Assembly: GCA_019117325.1 (NCBI GenBank)
Contig: DWZY01000207.1
Location: 1-10,577 of the forward strand
DNA from: Candidatus Brevibacterium intestinigallinarum
GTDB lineage: Bacteria > Actinomycetota > Actinomycetes > Actinomycetales > Brevibacteriaceae
DNA: 10,577 bases
Reading direction: 5' to 3'
In this document: one piece after another, positions 1-6,320 of the stretch
How positions within the stretch are numbered: position 1 is the stretch's first letter
Layout: the number at the start of each line of letters is the position of its first letter
Notes under the pieces: generated by a model
What the model was told of the DNA's origin: nothing
The model's input: the letters and a program-made list of their open reading frames with translations, nothing else
Database searches by the model: none
Position numbers and translations under genes: made by a program

Positions 1-384
1 CACGGGCGACTTGCCGTGATCGCGGGTGTGGCCGCCGAAGCGGCGCTGGTCGATCTTGCCCTCGGGCGTGCGGTTGAACGGCAGGCCCATCTTCTCCAGG
101 TCGAGGACCGCGTCGATGGCCTCCTTGGCCATGACCTCGGCTGCGTCCTGGTCGACCAGGTAGTCGCCGCCCTTGACCGTGTCGAAGGTGTGCCACTCCC
201 AGTTGTCCTCCTCGACGTTCGCGAGGGCCGCGCACATGCCGCCCTGCGCCGCGCCGGTGTGGGACCGGGTGGGGTAGATCTTCGTGAGGACCGCCGTGCG
301 GGCGCGCTGGCCCGACTCGATGGCGGCGCGCATGCCTGCGCCGCCCGCGCCGACGATGACGACGTCGTACTCATGTACCTGCAT
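1..384 (-). CDS. sdhA: Succinate dehydrogenase flavoprotein subunit, N-terminal part (cut by window edge)
   Basis: This is the FAD subunit of succinate dehydrogenase (complex II). It oxidises succinate to fumarate on the cytoplasmic side of the membrane and passes electrons to the iron-sulfur subunit. Only the first 128 codons are present; the gene continues past the left edge. The protein begins MQVHEYDVVIVGAGGAGMRA, a dinucleotide-binding beta-alpha-beta fold with GAGGAG at residues 12-17. TRSHTGAAQGG follows at 39-49; His42 in this motif is the residue that carries covalent FAD in the family. The visible part ends in FGGHTRDHGKSPV, typical of actinobacterial SdhA. The ATG at 384 is preceded by AAAGGAG (396-402), 11 nt away. 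It lies 25 nt downstream of sdhD on the same strand, so it should be the third gene of an sdhCDA(B) operon; sdhB would be outside the window. Identification is very secure. Confidence 0.97.
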   Translation of the reverse strand, partial: MQVHEYDVVIVGAGGAGMRAAIESGQRARTAVLTKIYPTRSHTGAAQGGMCAALANVEEDNWEWHTFDTVKGGDYLVDQDAAEVMAKEAIDAVLDLEKMGLPFNRTPEGKIDQRRFGGHTRDHGKSPV

Positions 385-409
385 AGGTGTCAGAACTCCT
401 TTGCGCGCC

Positions 410-859
410 TCAGGCGCCGCAGAACGAGGGGAGGAGGCTCGGGTCGGCGCCCGTGGGGCACGGCTCGAACGTGAAGATGACGAGGGTGCCCAGCACCACG
501 ACGATCGCGGATGCCACGTAGAGCACCATCTGCAGCGTGAGGCGCGTGCCGGGACGCTCTGCGTAGTCGAGGATGATCGTGCGGACGCCGTTCGTGCCGT
601 GGATCATCGCGAGCCACAGCATCGTGAGGTCCCAGATCTGCCAGAACGGGCTGGCCCACTTGCCGGCGACGAAGCCGAAGTCCAGGCGGTGCACGCCGTC
701 ACCCAGCCACAGGTTGACGATGAGGTGTCCGAAGATGAGGACGACCAGGATGATGCCGGACAGGCGCATGAAGAGCCACGCGCCCAGCTCGAAGCCGGAG
801 CCCTTGGCCTTGTTGCGCTGGTAGCCGGTGCGGGGTGCGGGGATGGTGGTCGCACTCAT
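410..859 (-). CDS. sdhD: Succinate dehydrogenase membrane anchor subunit
   Basis: A 149-residue membrane anchor of succinate dehydrogenase that helps bind heme b and quinone. The sequence predicts three membrane helices, at about residues 33-52, 74-92 and 110-132. The second carries H-x3-G-x-R-x4-DY (His87, Arg93, Asp98, Tyr99), the SdhD signature in which the His is the family's heme ligand and the Asp-Tyr pair lies near the quinone site. His45 in the first helix is also conserved-looking. The ATG at 859 was chosen because its A is the last base of the sdhC stop codon (TGATG overlap), which points to translational coupling. A longer reading frame starts 22 codons further up, but it would lie inside sdhC. 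The C-terminus ends in a short Cys-containing tail (PSLLPSFCGA) of unknown meaning. Confidence 0.95.
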   Translation of the reverse strand: MSATTIPAPRTGYQRNKAKGSGFELGAWLFMRLSGIILVVLIFGHLIVNLWLGDGVHRLDFGFVAGKWASPFWQIWDLTMLWLAMIHGTNGVRTIILDYAERPGTRLTLQMVLYVASAIVVVLGTLVIFTFEPCPTGADPSLLPSFCGA

Positions 860-1242
860 CAGAACAGTCCTCCCAGCGAGTTGGGGATGTGGCGCCACAG
901 GAAGCCGACCATGACGACGAGCCACAGGCCCATCGCGACCCAGAAGAGCGTCTTGTGGTGCTTCGTGCCGCCCTTGAAGAAGTCGACGGCGATGACGCGG
1001 AGGCCGTTGAAGGCGTGGAAGGCGATGGCCCCCACGAGCACGACCTCACCGAACGCCATGAGGGGAGACTTGTACGTGTCGATGACAGCGTTGTAGGCCC
1101 CCGGGGAGACGCGGACGAGTGCGGTGTCGAGCACGTGCACGAGCAGGAAGAAGAAGATTCCGACGCCGGTCACGCGGTGTGCGACCCACGACCACATGCC
1201 TTCTCTTCCGCGATACAGAGTGCCAGTTGAGGCCTTGGCCAC
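859..1242 (-). CDS. sdhC: Succinate dehydrogenase cytochrome b556 subunit
   Basis: A 127-residue cytochrome b subunit of complex II and first gene of the operon. The N-terminus reads MAKASTGTLYRGREGMWSWV, close to actinobacterial SdhC starts. It is followed by AHRVTG (21-26), whose Arg23 matches the quinone-site Arg of the family. His76 in FHAFNGLRVIAVDF is the expected heme ligand; His36 in VHVLDTALV is another conserved-looking His. Three hydrophobic helices are visible (about 27-43, 63-85 and 98-115). I chose the GTG at 1242 because GGAGG lies 7 nt upstream (1250-1254) and the family begins here. A second, in-frame ATG at 1335 also has a good ribosome binding site (GGAGGA, 6 nt spacer) and would add 31 residues, so the true start is not fully settled. 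The stop overlaps the sdhD start by one base. Confidence 0.94.
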   Translation of the reverse strand: MAKASTGTLYRGREGMWSWVAHRVTGVGIFFFLLVHVLDTALVRVSPGAYNAVIDTYKSPLMAFGEVVLVGAIAFHAFNGLRVIAVDFFKGGTKHHKTLFWVAMGLWLVVMVGFLWRHIPNSLGGLF

Positions 1243-1276
1243 GGGGCATCCTCCAGTTGGGATTGCGGACTGTTGT

Positions 1277-1316
1277 GTACCTTTGAAAAGTACGCCGCGC
1301 GGGCGGGCTGCGCCAA
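1277..1316 (-). promoter_or_regulatory. Candidate sdhC promoter overlapped by a 17-bp palindrome
   Basis: On the minus strand, TTGGCG (1311-1316) and TACTTT (1287-1292) are separated by 18 nt. This is a plausible -35/-10 pair that would start transcription near 1280 and leave a leader of about 38 nt before the sdhC GTG. The -10 box lies inside GTACCTTTGAAAAGTAC (1277-1293), an inverted repeat with 8-base arms, one mismatch and a single central base. A palindrome covering the -10 box and start point is where a repressor would bind. I cannot match it to a known regulator. The promoter assignment is by eye. Confidence 0.45.
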
Positions 1317-1422
1317 TCGCGGGCCCGCTGAGCATGACACATCCTCCATCTTTGCTGTGAAAGCGGGGTCAGGCGTCCCGCGGTGCGAGAAGCGCGGTTC
1401 CACGGCTGATTTAGCGCACAGT

Positions 1423-1440
1423 CCCGTACCGAAATACGGG
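1423..1440. promoter_or_regulatory. Perfect 6-bp inverted repeat in the sdhC/manC divergent region
   Basis: CCCGTA (1423-1428) and TACGGG (1435-1440) are perfect inverted repeats around the 6-nt spacer CCGAAA. They lie 43 nt upstream of the manC start and roughly 105 nt upstream of the proposed sdhC promoter. The spacing suits a dimeric regulator, and the position would fit control of manC. A chance match in GC-rich DNA is possible. The rest of the 1243-1483 gap shows nothing else I can name. Confidence 0.3.
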
Positions 1441-1471
1441 GCGCGATTCCGCGGTAGCTGCGGGCATCCGA

Positions 1472-1477
1472 CACAAT
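1472..1477 (+). promoter_or_regulatory. Candidate -10 box for leaderless manC mRNA
   Basis: CACAAT ends 6 nt before the manC ATG, so transcription would begin at or next to the A of the start codon. No Shine-Dalgarno sequence precedes the ATG (upstream bases ATGTCCGC), which supports a leaderless message. The first base departs from the TAnnnT consensus and no convincing -35 box is seen. Confidence 0.35.
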
Positions 1478-1483
1478 GTCCGC

Positions 1484-2596
1484 ATGACGACCTCCTTCCA
1501 TGCAGTCATCCCCGCCGGCGGGTCCGGCACGCGCCTGTGGCCCGTGTCCCGCGTGGCCCGCCCCAAGTTCCTCCACGACATCCTGGGCATGGGGCGCACG
1601 CTCCTGCAGGCGACGTGGGAGAGGACGGAGGGCCTGGCAGATCCGTCGCACACGTGGGTGGTGACGGGGGAGGCGCACGTCGACGCGGTCCGGGAGCAGC
1701 TGCCCCACGTGCGGGACGACCGCCTCGTGGCGGAGCCCGCGCCCAAGGACTCCGCCGCCGCGATCGGCCTGGCGGCGATGCTGGTGCACCGCGAGGACCC
1801 CGAGGCCGTCATCGGCTCGTTCTCCGCCGACCACTCGATCACGAACACCGCGGAGTTCCTGTCCGTCGTCCAGCACGCGATCACGGCGGCCGCGCAGACA
1901 GGCGACATCGTGACGATCGGGGTGACGCCCACGTATCCCGCGACCGCGTACGGCTACATCAAGACCGGCGACCTGCTGCATCTGGAGGGGGCGCCCACCG
2001 CGCGCCGCGCCGCGGAGTTCGTCGAGAAGCCCAACGCCGCGACCGCCCGCGTCTACGCGTACTCCGGCGGCTACCGCTGGAACGCGGGCATGTTCATCAT
2101 GCAGGCCTCCGTGCTCATCGACTTCCTGGCCGCCCAGGCCCCGGACCTCCACGCGGGCCTCACCCGCATCGCGGAGGCCTGGGGCACTCCCTGCCAGCGG
2201 GAGATCATGGATGAGGTGTGGCCGCAGCTGGAGAAGAAGGCCATCGACTACGTCGTGGCGGAGCCCGCGGCGGCCGCCGGTCGCGTCATCGTCATCCCCG
2301 GCGACTTCGGCTGGGACGATGTGGGCGACTTCGACTCCGTGGCGAAGCTGCGCCAGCCGGTGCCGGGCGAGTCCGCGGGCGTCTCCGCGATCGGAGCGGG
2401 GGTCGAAGTGGTCGATATCGAGTCCCGCGGCGTTGTGATCTCCGAGACCGGCCGCCTCGTCGCCCTCGTGGGCGTCGACGACCTCGTCGTCGTGGATACG
2501 GAGGACGCACTGCTCGTCACCTCGCGCGCGCACGCGCAACAGGTGAAGGCCGCGGTCGCGGGGGTCGACCGTGCTGGCAGGGGCGACCTGCTCTGA
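1484..2596 (+). CDS. manC: Mannose-1-phosphate guanylyltransferase (GDP-mannose pyrophosphorylase)
   Basis: This 370-residue cytoplasmic enzyme joins mannose-1-phosphate and GTP to make GDP-mannose, the mannosyl donor for glycolipids, glycans and protein mannosylation. It opens with the nucleotidyltransferase signature AGGSGTRLWPVSR at residues 11-23, followed by the substrate-contacting RPKF (26-29). EPAPKDSAAAIGLAA (84-98) replaces the proteobacterial EPxxRNTAPAI form; from memory this variant is usual in actinobacteria. SADH (114-117) holds the metal-binding Asp. FVEKP (179-183) and WNAGMF (199-204) are the sugar-phosphate-side motifs, and GDFGWDDVGDF follows near residue 280. The protein lacks the C-terminal cupin phosphomannose isomerase domain of the roughly 470-residue bifunctional enzymes, so it should be monofunctional. 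It is transcribed divergently from sdhC. The start is the ATG just before the signature, with no ribosome binding site; see the leaderless promoter entry. The activity is confident; the symbol is by analogy. Confidence 0.93.
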   Translation: MTTSFHAVIPAGGSGTRLWPVSRVARPKFLHDILGMGRTLLQATWERTEGLADPSHTWVVTGEAHVDAVREQLPHVRDDRLVAEPAPKDSAAAIGLAAMLVHREDPEAVIGSFSADHSITNTAEFLSVVQHAITAAAQTGDIVTIGVTPTYPATAYGYIKTGDLLHLEGAPTARRAAEFVEKPNAATARVYAYSGGYRWNAGMFIMQASVLIDFLAAQAPDLHAGLTRIAEAWGTPCQREIMDEVWPQLEKKAIDYVVAEPAAAAGRVIVIPGDFGWDDVGDFDSVAKLRQPVPGESAGVSAIGAGVEVVDIESRGVVISETGRLVALVGVDDLVVVDTEDALLVTSRAHAQQVKAAVAGVDRAGRGDLL

Positions 2597-2612
2597 GCCG
2601 CGGACCGCGCAG

Positions 2613-2618
2613 TAGACT
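2613..2618 (+). promoter_or_regulatory. Candidate -10 box upstream of the M20 amidohydrolase gene
   Basis: TAGACT fits the actinobacterial TAnnnT -10 consensus and lies in the 83-nt gap after manC. Transcription would start near 2625 and give a leader of about 55 nt containing the hydrolase ribosome binding site. No clear -35 box is present. The hydrolase gene may also be read through from manC. Confidence 0.4.
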
Positions 2619-2679
2619 CGAGTGCCGATCGACCGGCGAGCGTCGCACGGGCCCACCCGCGCGGAGGAAGGGGACACAC

Positions 2680-3882
2680 GTGGCGGACGGAGCGTGGAGC
2701 AGTCAGGACGCGAGCGGGATCCTCGCGGAGCTCGAGGGCGAGCTCCTCGCATTCCGGCGGGACGTGCACCAGCACCCGGAGCTCTCATACCAGGAGCACC
2801 GGACATCGCGCGTCATCGCGGAGCGGCTGCGCGCGGCCGGCCTGGAGCCGCGCACCGTCACGGAGACGGGGCTCGTCTGCGACGTGGGCGAGGGGCCCGT
2901 GTCCGCCGTCCTGCGCGCGGACATCGACGCGCTGCCGGTCGATGAGCTGACCGGTCTGCCGTGGGCCTCGACCGTTCCCGAGGTCGCGCACGCCTGCGGA
3001 CACGACGTCCACCTGACCGCCCTGCTGGGCGCCGGCCTCGCCCTGGACCGCCTGCACCGGTCGATGCCCGGCGGCCTGGGCGGCACGATCCGCCTCGTCT
3101 TCCAGCCGGCGGAGGAGGTGACGCCCGGCGGTGCGATCTCGATGCTGGGCCAGGGCGTCCTCGACGGCGTCCGCCGCTCCTACGCCCTGCACTGCGACCC
3201 CACCGTCGACGTGGGCTCCGTGGGATCCCGGATCGGTCCCATCACCGCGGCCGGGGACACCGTCACCATCACGCTGCGCGGACACGGCGGCCACACGTCC
3301 CGCCCGCACCTGACTGAGGACCTCGTCTACGCCCTGGCCCGGCTCGCCGCGGACGTTCCCGCGACCCTGTCGAGGCTCATCGACCCCCGCCACGCGATCT
3401 CGCTGGTCTGGGGCCACATCGAGTCCGGGCACGCGCCCAACGCGATCCCCAGCACGGGGCTGCTGTCCGGGACGCTGCGCTGCCTGGACGTGGACGGCTG
3501 GAACCAGGTGGCCGAGGTCCTGCCCGACCTCGTCGAGCGCATCGCTGGCCCGTACGGCGTCGACGTCGACCTCGACCACCGCCGCGGCGTGCCCCCGGTC
3601 GTCAACACCGAGGACGAGGTCGCCCTCGCCGAGGCCGCCGTCCGCGACGCGCTGGGCCCGGACTCCGTGCTGCTGACCCCGCAGTCGATGGGCGGCGAGG
3701 ACTTCGCGTGGTACCTCACCCGCACCCCCGGCGCGCTGCTGCGACTGGGCACCCGGACGCCGGGGGGCCGCACATACGACCTGCACCAGGGCGATCTCGT
3801 CGTCGATGAGCGCGCGATCCTCGCGGGAGCCTCCGTCTTCTGCGCGATCGCGGCCCGCGCGCTCGCCGAGGACGCGGGCTGA
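2680..3882 (+). CDS. M20-family metallo-amidohydrolase (N-acyl-amino-acid or hippurate hydrolase type)
   Basis: A 400-residue cytoplasmic zinc or manganese hydrolase of the M20D group, which cleaves amide bonds in N-acyl amino acids and similar small molecules. Family landmarks are in order: RRDVHQHPELSYQE (26-39), RADIDALPVDE (79-89), ACGHDVH (105-111), FQPAEE (141-146), His171, MGGEDF (337-342) and LHQGD (368-372). In this family the metal ligands correspond to Cys106, His108, Glu146, His171 and His369, with Glu145 as the general base. The small lid/dimerisation domain spans roughly residues 185-300. I placed the start at a GTG preceded by GGAGG (2663-2667) and AGGGG (2669-2673); the open frame extends much further upstream, but that part overlaps manC. 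The next gene begins 2 nt after the stop, so the two are probably co-transcribed. The natural substrate cannot be read from the sequence. Confidence 0.9.
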   Translation: MADGAWSSQDASGILAELEGELLAFRRDVHQHPELSYQEHRTSRVIAERLRAAGLEPRTVTETGLVCDVGEGPVSAVLRADIDALPVDELTGLPWASTVPEVAHACGHDVHLTALLGAGLALDRLHRSMPGGLGGTIRLVFQPAEEVTPGGAISMLGQGVLDGVRRSYALHCDPTVDVGSVGSRIGPITAAGDTVTITLRGHGGHTSRPHLTEDLVYALARLAADVPATLSRLIDPRHAISLVWGHIESGHAPNAIPSTGLLSGTLRCLDVDGWNQVAEVLPDLVERIAGPYGVDVDLDHRRGVPPVVNTEDEVALAEAAVRDALGPDSVLLTPQSMGGEDFAWYLTRTPGALLRLGTRTPGGRTYDLHQGDLVVDERAILAGASVFCAIAARALAEDAG

Positions 3883-3884
3883 CG

Positions 3885-5096
3885 ATGGCACCCGCACGCC
3901 GCCGGACCGTCCGCGCGCTCACCGCGGCACTCGCCGCGAGCGCGCTCCTGGCCGGCTGCGGCGGGGCTGAGGAGGCGCCCGCCAGCATCGTGCGCACCTC
4001 GGCGTGCGCGGTGTCCGCACCGTCCGGCTTCGCGGATGCGGGCGTGGGTGCGGCGGTGCTCGAGCAGGTCCGCGGTGCGGTCCGGCAGGGACTCGTCGAC
4101 ACGACCAGCACGCAGCGGGTGAGCACGCCGGCGCAGACGCAGGCCGCGCTGGAGCGGTTCACGTCCGACGGCTGCACGCTCACCCTGCTCGTGGGTTCCG
4201 GCGGGGCGGGCGCCCTGTCCCAGGTGGCGCAGGAGGCGCCCGATCGCGCGTTCCTGGCGGTGGGCGCCGGGATCGGGGACGACCGGCCGGACAACGTGCT
4301 GACCGTCGACTTCGACCTGCGCGACTCCGCGTTCCTCGCGGGATACGCCGCCGCGCACGCGACGCGCACGGGGGCCGTCGCGGTCTCCGCGTCGACCGGA
4401 CAGGCGGGCGGTGAGGACCTGCTGGCCGCCTTCGACGAGGGTGCGGCCGCGGCGCAGGAGGCCGACGACGACCTCGAGGTCCGCGTCGTGCAGGCCGGCA
4501 TGACCGAGGCGCGCACCGTCGAGGACACGGCGGCCGCAGGCCAGGAGTGGGCGCGCGCGGCGACCGAGGAGGGCGCGGACGTGCTGGTCCCCTTCGGCTC
4601 CGCCTCCCCGCAGGGCGTCGTCGAACACCTGGCGGCCCTGGCGCAGGAGCTGGAGGAGCGCGACGACGCTGAGGACGCGGACGAGGGCGATGATGCCCCG
4701 GACACCGAGGCCCGGGAGGACCTGCCCTACCTCATCTGGACGGGGTCCGACGGGTCGAAGACCCTGGCCGGACCGGTGCGGAAGCAGGTCATCGCGTCGA
4801 TCGTCCCGCAGGTGGGCCTGGGCATGCGCGCGGTGCTGACCGGCTGGCCGGGCGACGACGGCGACCCGCTGGCGCTGCTGGAGGTTGACGGGGAGCCGGC
4901 CGACGCCTCGCAGGAGGCGATGCCCGAGGTCGTGGGCGGCCTCGAGGTGCGCAGTCGCGAAGCCGTGGGCGACCTCGACAACGGCGGGGTCGAGCTGGTC
5001 GTGAGCGACGGCGTGCTCAGCCAGCTGACCGGGCTGGGTCGGGCCGTCGCGGACGGTCGCGAGCTGCTGGACGGGCAGCCCGCCGAGGGCGACTGA
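3885..5096 (+). CDS. Diverged BMP-family (nucleoside-binding type) lipoprotein
   Basis: A 403-residue lipoprotein exported and anchored outside the membrane. The N-terminus has a twin-charged region, a hydrophobic core and the lipobox LLAGC with Cys25 as the lipidated residue. The body resembles basic membrane proteins (BMP/PnrA), which bind nucleosides for ABC transporters. The clearest stretch is residues 118-160: APDRAFLAVG, then PDNVLTVDFDLRDSAFLAGY. The first binding motif of the family (of the type GGFDDKSFNQ, recalled from memory) is degraded here to SGFADAGVGA at 47-56, losing the expected Asp-Asp, Phe and Asn. An acidic stretch at about 256-279 looks like an insertion. Cys41 and Cys97 could form a disulfide. 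It starts 2 nt after the hydrolase. The nearby adenosine deaminase fits a nucleoside role, but no transporter ATPase or permease gene is adjacent. Family assignment is moderate and the ligand unknown. Confidence 0.72.
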   Translation: MAPARRRTVRALTAALAASALLAGCGGAEEAPASIVRTSACAVSAPSGFADAGVGAAVLEQVRGAVRQGLVDTTSTQRVSTPAQTQAALERFTSDGCTLTLLVGSGGAGALSQVAQEAPDRAFLAVGAGIGDDRPDNVLTVDFDLRDSAFLAGYAAAHATRTGAVAVSASTGQAGGEDLLAAFDEGAAAAQEADDDLEVRVVQAGMTEARTVEDTAAAGQEWARAATEEGADVLVPFGSASPQGVVEHLAALAQELEERDDAEDADEGDDAPDTEAREDLPYLIWTGSDGSKTLAGPVRKQVIASIVPQVGLGMRAVLTGWPGDDGDPLALLEVDGEPADASQEAMPEVVGGLEVRSREAVGDLDNGGVELVVSDGVLSQLTGLGRAVADGRELLDGQPAEGD

Positions 5097-5111
5097 GGGC
5101 CCTGCCCTGCA

Positions 5112-5128
5112 CGCCCGCGCGACGGGCG
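5112..5128 (+). terminator. Possible weak hairpin terminator after the BMP-like gene
   Basis: CGCCCG (5112-5117) and CGGGCG (5123-5128) form a 6-bp stem with a 5-nt loop, 15 nt after the lipoprotein stop. No T-tract follows, so termination would have to be atypical. It lies between the lipoprotein and the apparently separate add promoter. Confidence 0.3.
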
Positions 5129-5147
5129 CCGGCAGCGGCGGCTCCGG

Positions 5148-5153
5148 TAGGCT
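5148..5153 (+). promoter_or_regulatory. Candidate -10 box for leaderless add mRNA
   Basis: TAGGCT matches TAnnnT and ends exactly 6 nt before the add GTG, which places the transcription start at the start codon. GGAGG is present at 5154-5158 but is only 1 nt from the GTG, too close to act as a normal ribosome binding site. Both facts favour a leaderless transcript. There is no obvious -35 box. Confidence 0.5.
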
Positions 5154-5159
5154 GGAGGC

Positions 5160-6320
5160 GTGGACCACGAACTGTTTCCGACTCCCGCGGGAGTCGACGC
5201 CGATGACCCCATCCTCACGCTGCCGAAGGTGTCGCTGCACGACCATCTGGACGGAGGCCTGCGCCCGGCGACCATCATCGAACTGGCCGCCGAGGTCGGC
5301 CACACCCCGCCGTCGACGGACCCGGAGGAGCTGCGCGCCTGGTTCTCCGAGTCCGCGGACTCCGGTGAGCTGACCCGCTACCTCGAGACCTTCGACCAGA
5401 CGCTCGCGGTCATGCAGACCGCGCCCGCGCTCACCCGGGTGGCCCGCGAATGGGTGCTCGACCAGGTGGCCGACGGCGTCGTCGTCGCCGAGGCGCGCTG
5501 GGCGCCGGAGCAGCACCTGCGCGCGGGTCTGACCCTCGATGAGGCGGTCGAGGCCGTGCAGGCGGGACTCGAGGAGGGCACGCGGATCGCCGCGGATGCC
5601 GGCCGCTCGATCCGCGCGGGCCAGCTCATCACCGCGATGCGCCAGGCCGACCGGTCGACGGAGATCGCGCAGCTGGCGCTGCGCCACCGCGACGCGGGCG
5701 CCGTGGGCTTCGACATCGCCGGTCCCGAGGACGGATTCCCGCCGGCCGCGCACCTCGAGGCGTTCGACCTGCTGCACCGGGCCAACTTCCCCGTCACGAT
5801 CCACGCGGGCGAGGCAGCGGGCGTCGACTCGATCCACGAGGCGCTGCAGGTGTGCCACGCGCAGCGGATCGGCCACGGCGTGCGCATCATCGAGGACATC
5901 CCCGCCTGGGCGACCGCAGCCGCGGTCGACGGCGTCATGGGCGACGTGGACGGCGACGGGATCGAGACGGCGCCGGACATGGGCCGTCTGGCCGAGTGGA
6001 TCCTGGACCACCAGGTGCCGCTGGAGCTCAGCCCGTCGTCCAACCTGCAGACCGGGGCCGCCCAGTCGATCGCGACGCACCCCATCACGAGGCTCAAGGA
6101 GCTGGGCTTCGCCGTGACCGTCAACCCGGACAACCGCCTCATGTCCGCCACGAGCGTGTCCCGCGAGATGCGCCTGCTGGTCGATCAGGCGAACTGGACG
6201 CTCGATGACCTCGAGTGGGTCACCGTCACCGCGCTGGGCTCGTCGTTCCTGCCGTACGGCGTGCGCGAGGCGATCATCGACGAGCAGCTGGTGCCGGGCT
6301 TCGCCAGGGCCAGCCTGTGA
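5160..6320 (+). CDS. add: Adenosine deaminase
   Basis: A 386-residue cytoplasmic zinc enzyme that deaminates adenosine and deoxyadenosine to inosine and deoxyinosine in purine salvage. The metal-dependent TIM-barrel motifs are complete: LHDHLDGG (26-33) with zinc ligands His27 and His29, GFDIAGPE (183-190), IHAGEAAG (214-221) with His215 and catalytic Glu218, RIGHG (236-240) with His239, ELSPSSN (289-295), and VNPDN (321-325) with zinc ligand Asp324. The LHDHLDGGLRP and NRLMS forms are the actinobacterial type as I recall it. Pro323 replaces the usual Thr in the last motif. The GTG start is supported by its position 6 nt after a TAGGCT box and by the family's N-terminus. The stop overlaps the next start (GTGA), so that gene is probably translationally coupled. 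The upstream BMP-like lipoprotein suggests a former or present nucleoside-salvage context. Confidence 0.95.
   Translation: MDHELFPTPAGVDADDPILTLPKVSLHDHLDGGLRPATIIELAAEVGHTPPSTDPEELRAWFSESADSGELTRYLETFDQTLAVMQTAPALTRVAREWVLDQVADGVVVAEARWAPEQHLRAGLTLDEAVEAVQAGLEEGTRIAADAGRSIRAGQLITAMRQADRSTEIAQLALRHRDAGAVGFDIAGPEDGFPPAAHLEAFDLLHRANFPVTIHAGEAAGVDSIHEALQVCHAQRIGHGVRIIEDIPAWATAAAVDGVMGDVDGDGIETAPDMGRLAEWILDHQVPLELSPSSNLQTGAAQSIATHPITRLKELGFAVTVNPDNRLMSATSVSREMRLLVDQANWTLDDLEWVTVTALGSSFLPYGVREAIIDEQLVPGFARASL

Noticed and set aside
1345..1362. TGTGA...TCA sequence as a CRP/GlxR-type site upstream of sdhC
   Set aside because: The half-sites are 8 nt apart instead of 6 and the second half is incomplete.
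1046..2806. Long minus-strand open frame (586 codons) opposite sdhC, manC and the hydrolase
   Set aside because: Composition is Arg/Gly/Asp-rich shadow sequence, it runs through three well-supported genes, and it has no recognisable domain. Long antisense frames are expected at this GC content.
2622..2945. GTG at 2622, three nt after the TAGACT box, as a leaderless gene start
   Set aside because: The spacing is too short for a leaderless start, the frame differs from the hydrolase, and the product is Arg-rich shadow sequence.
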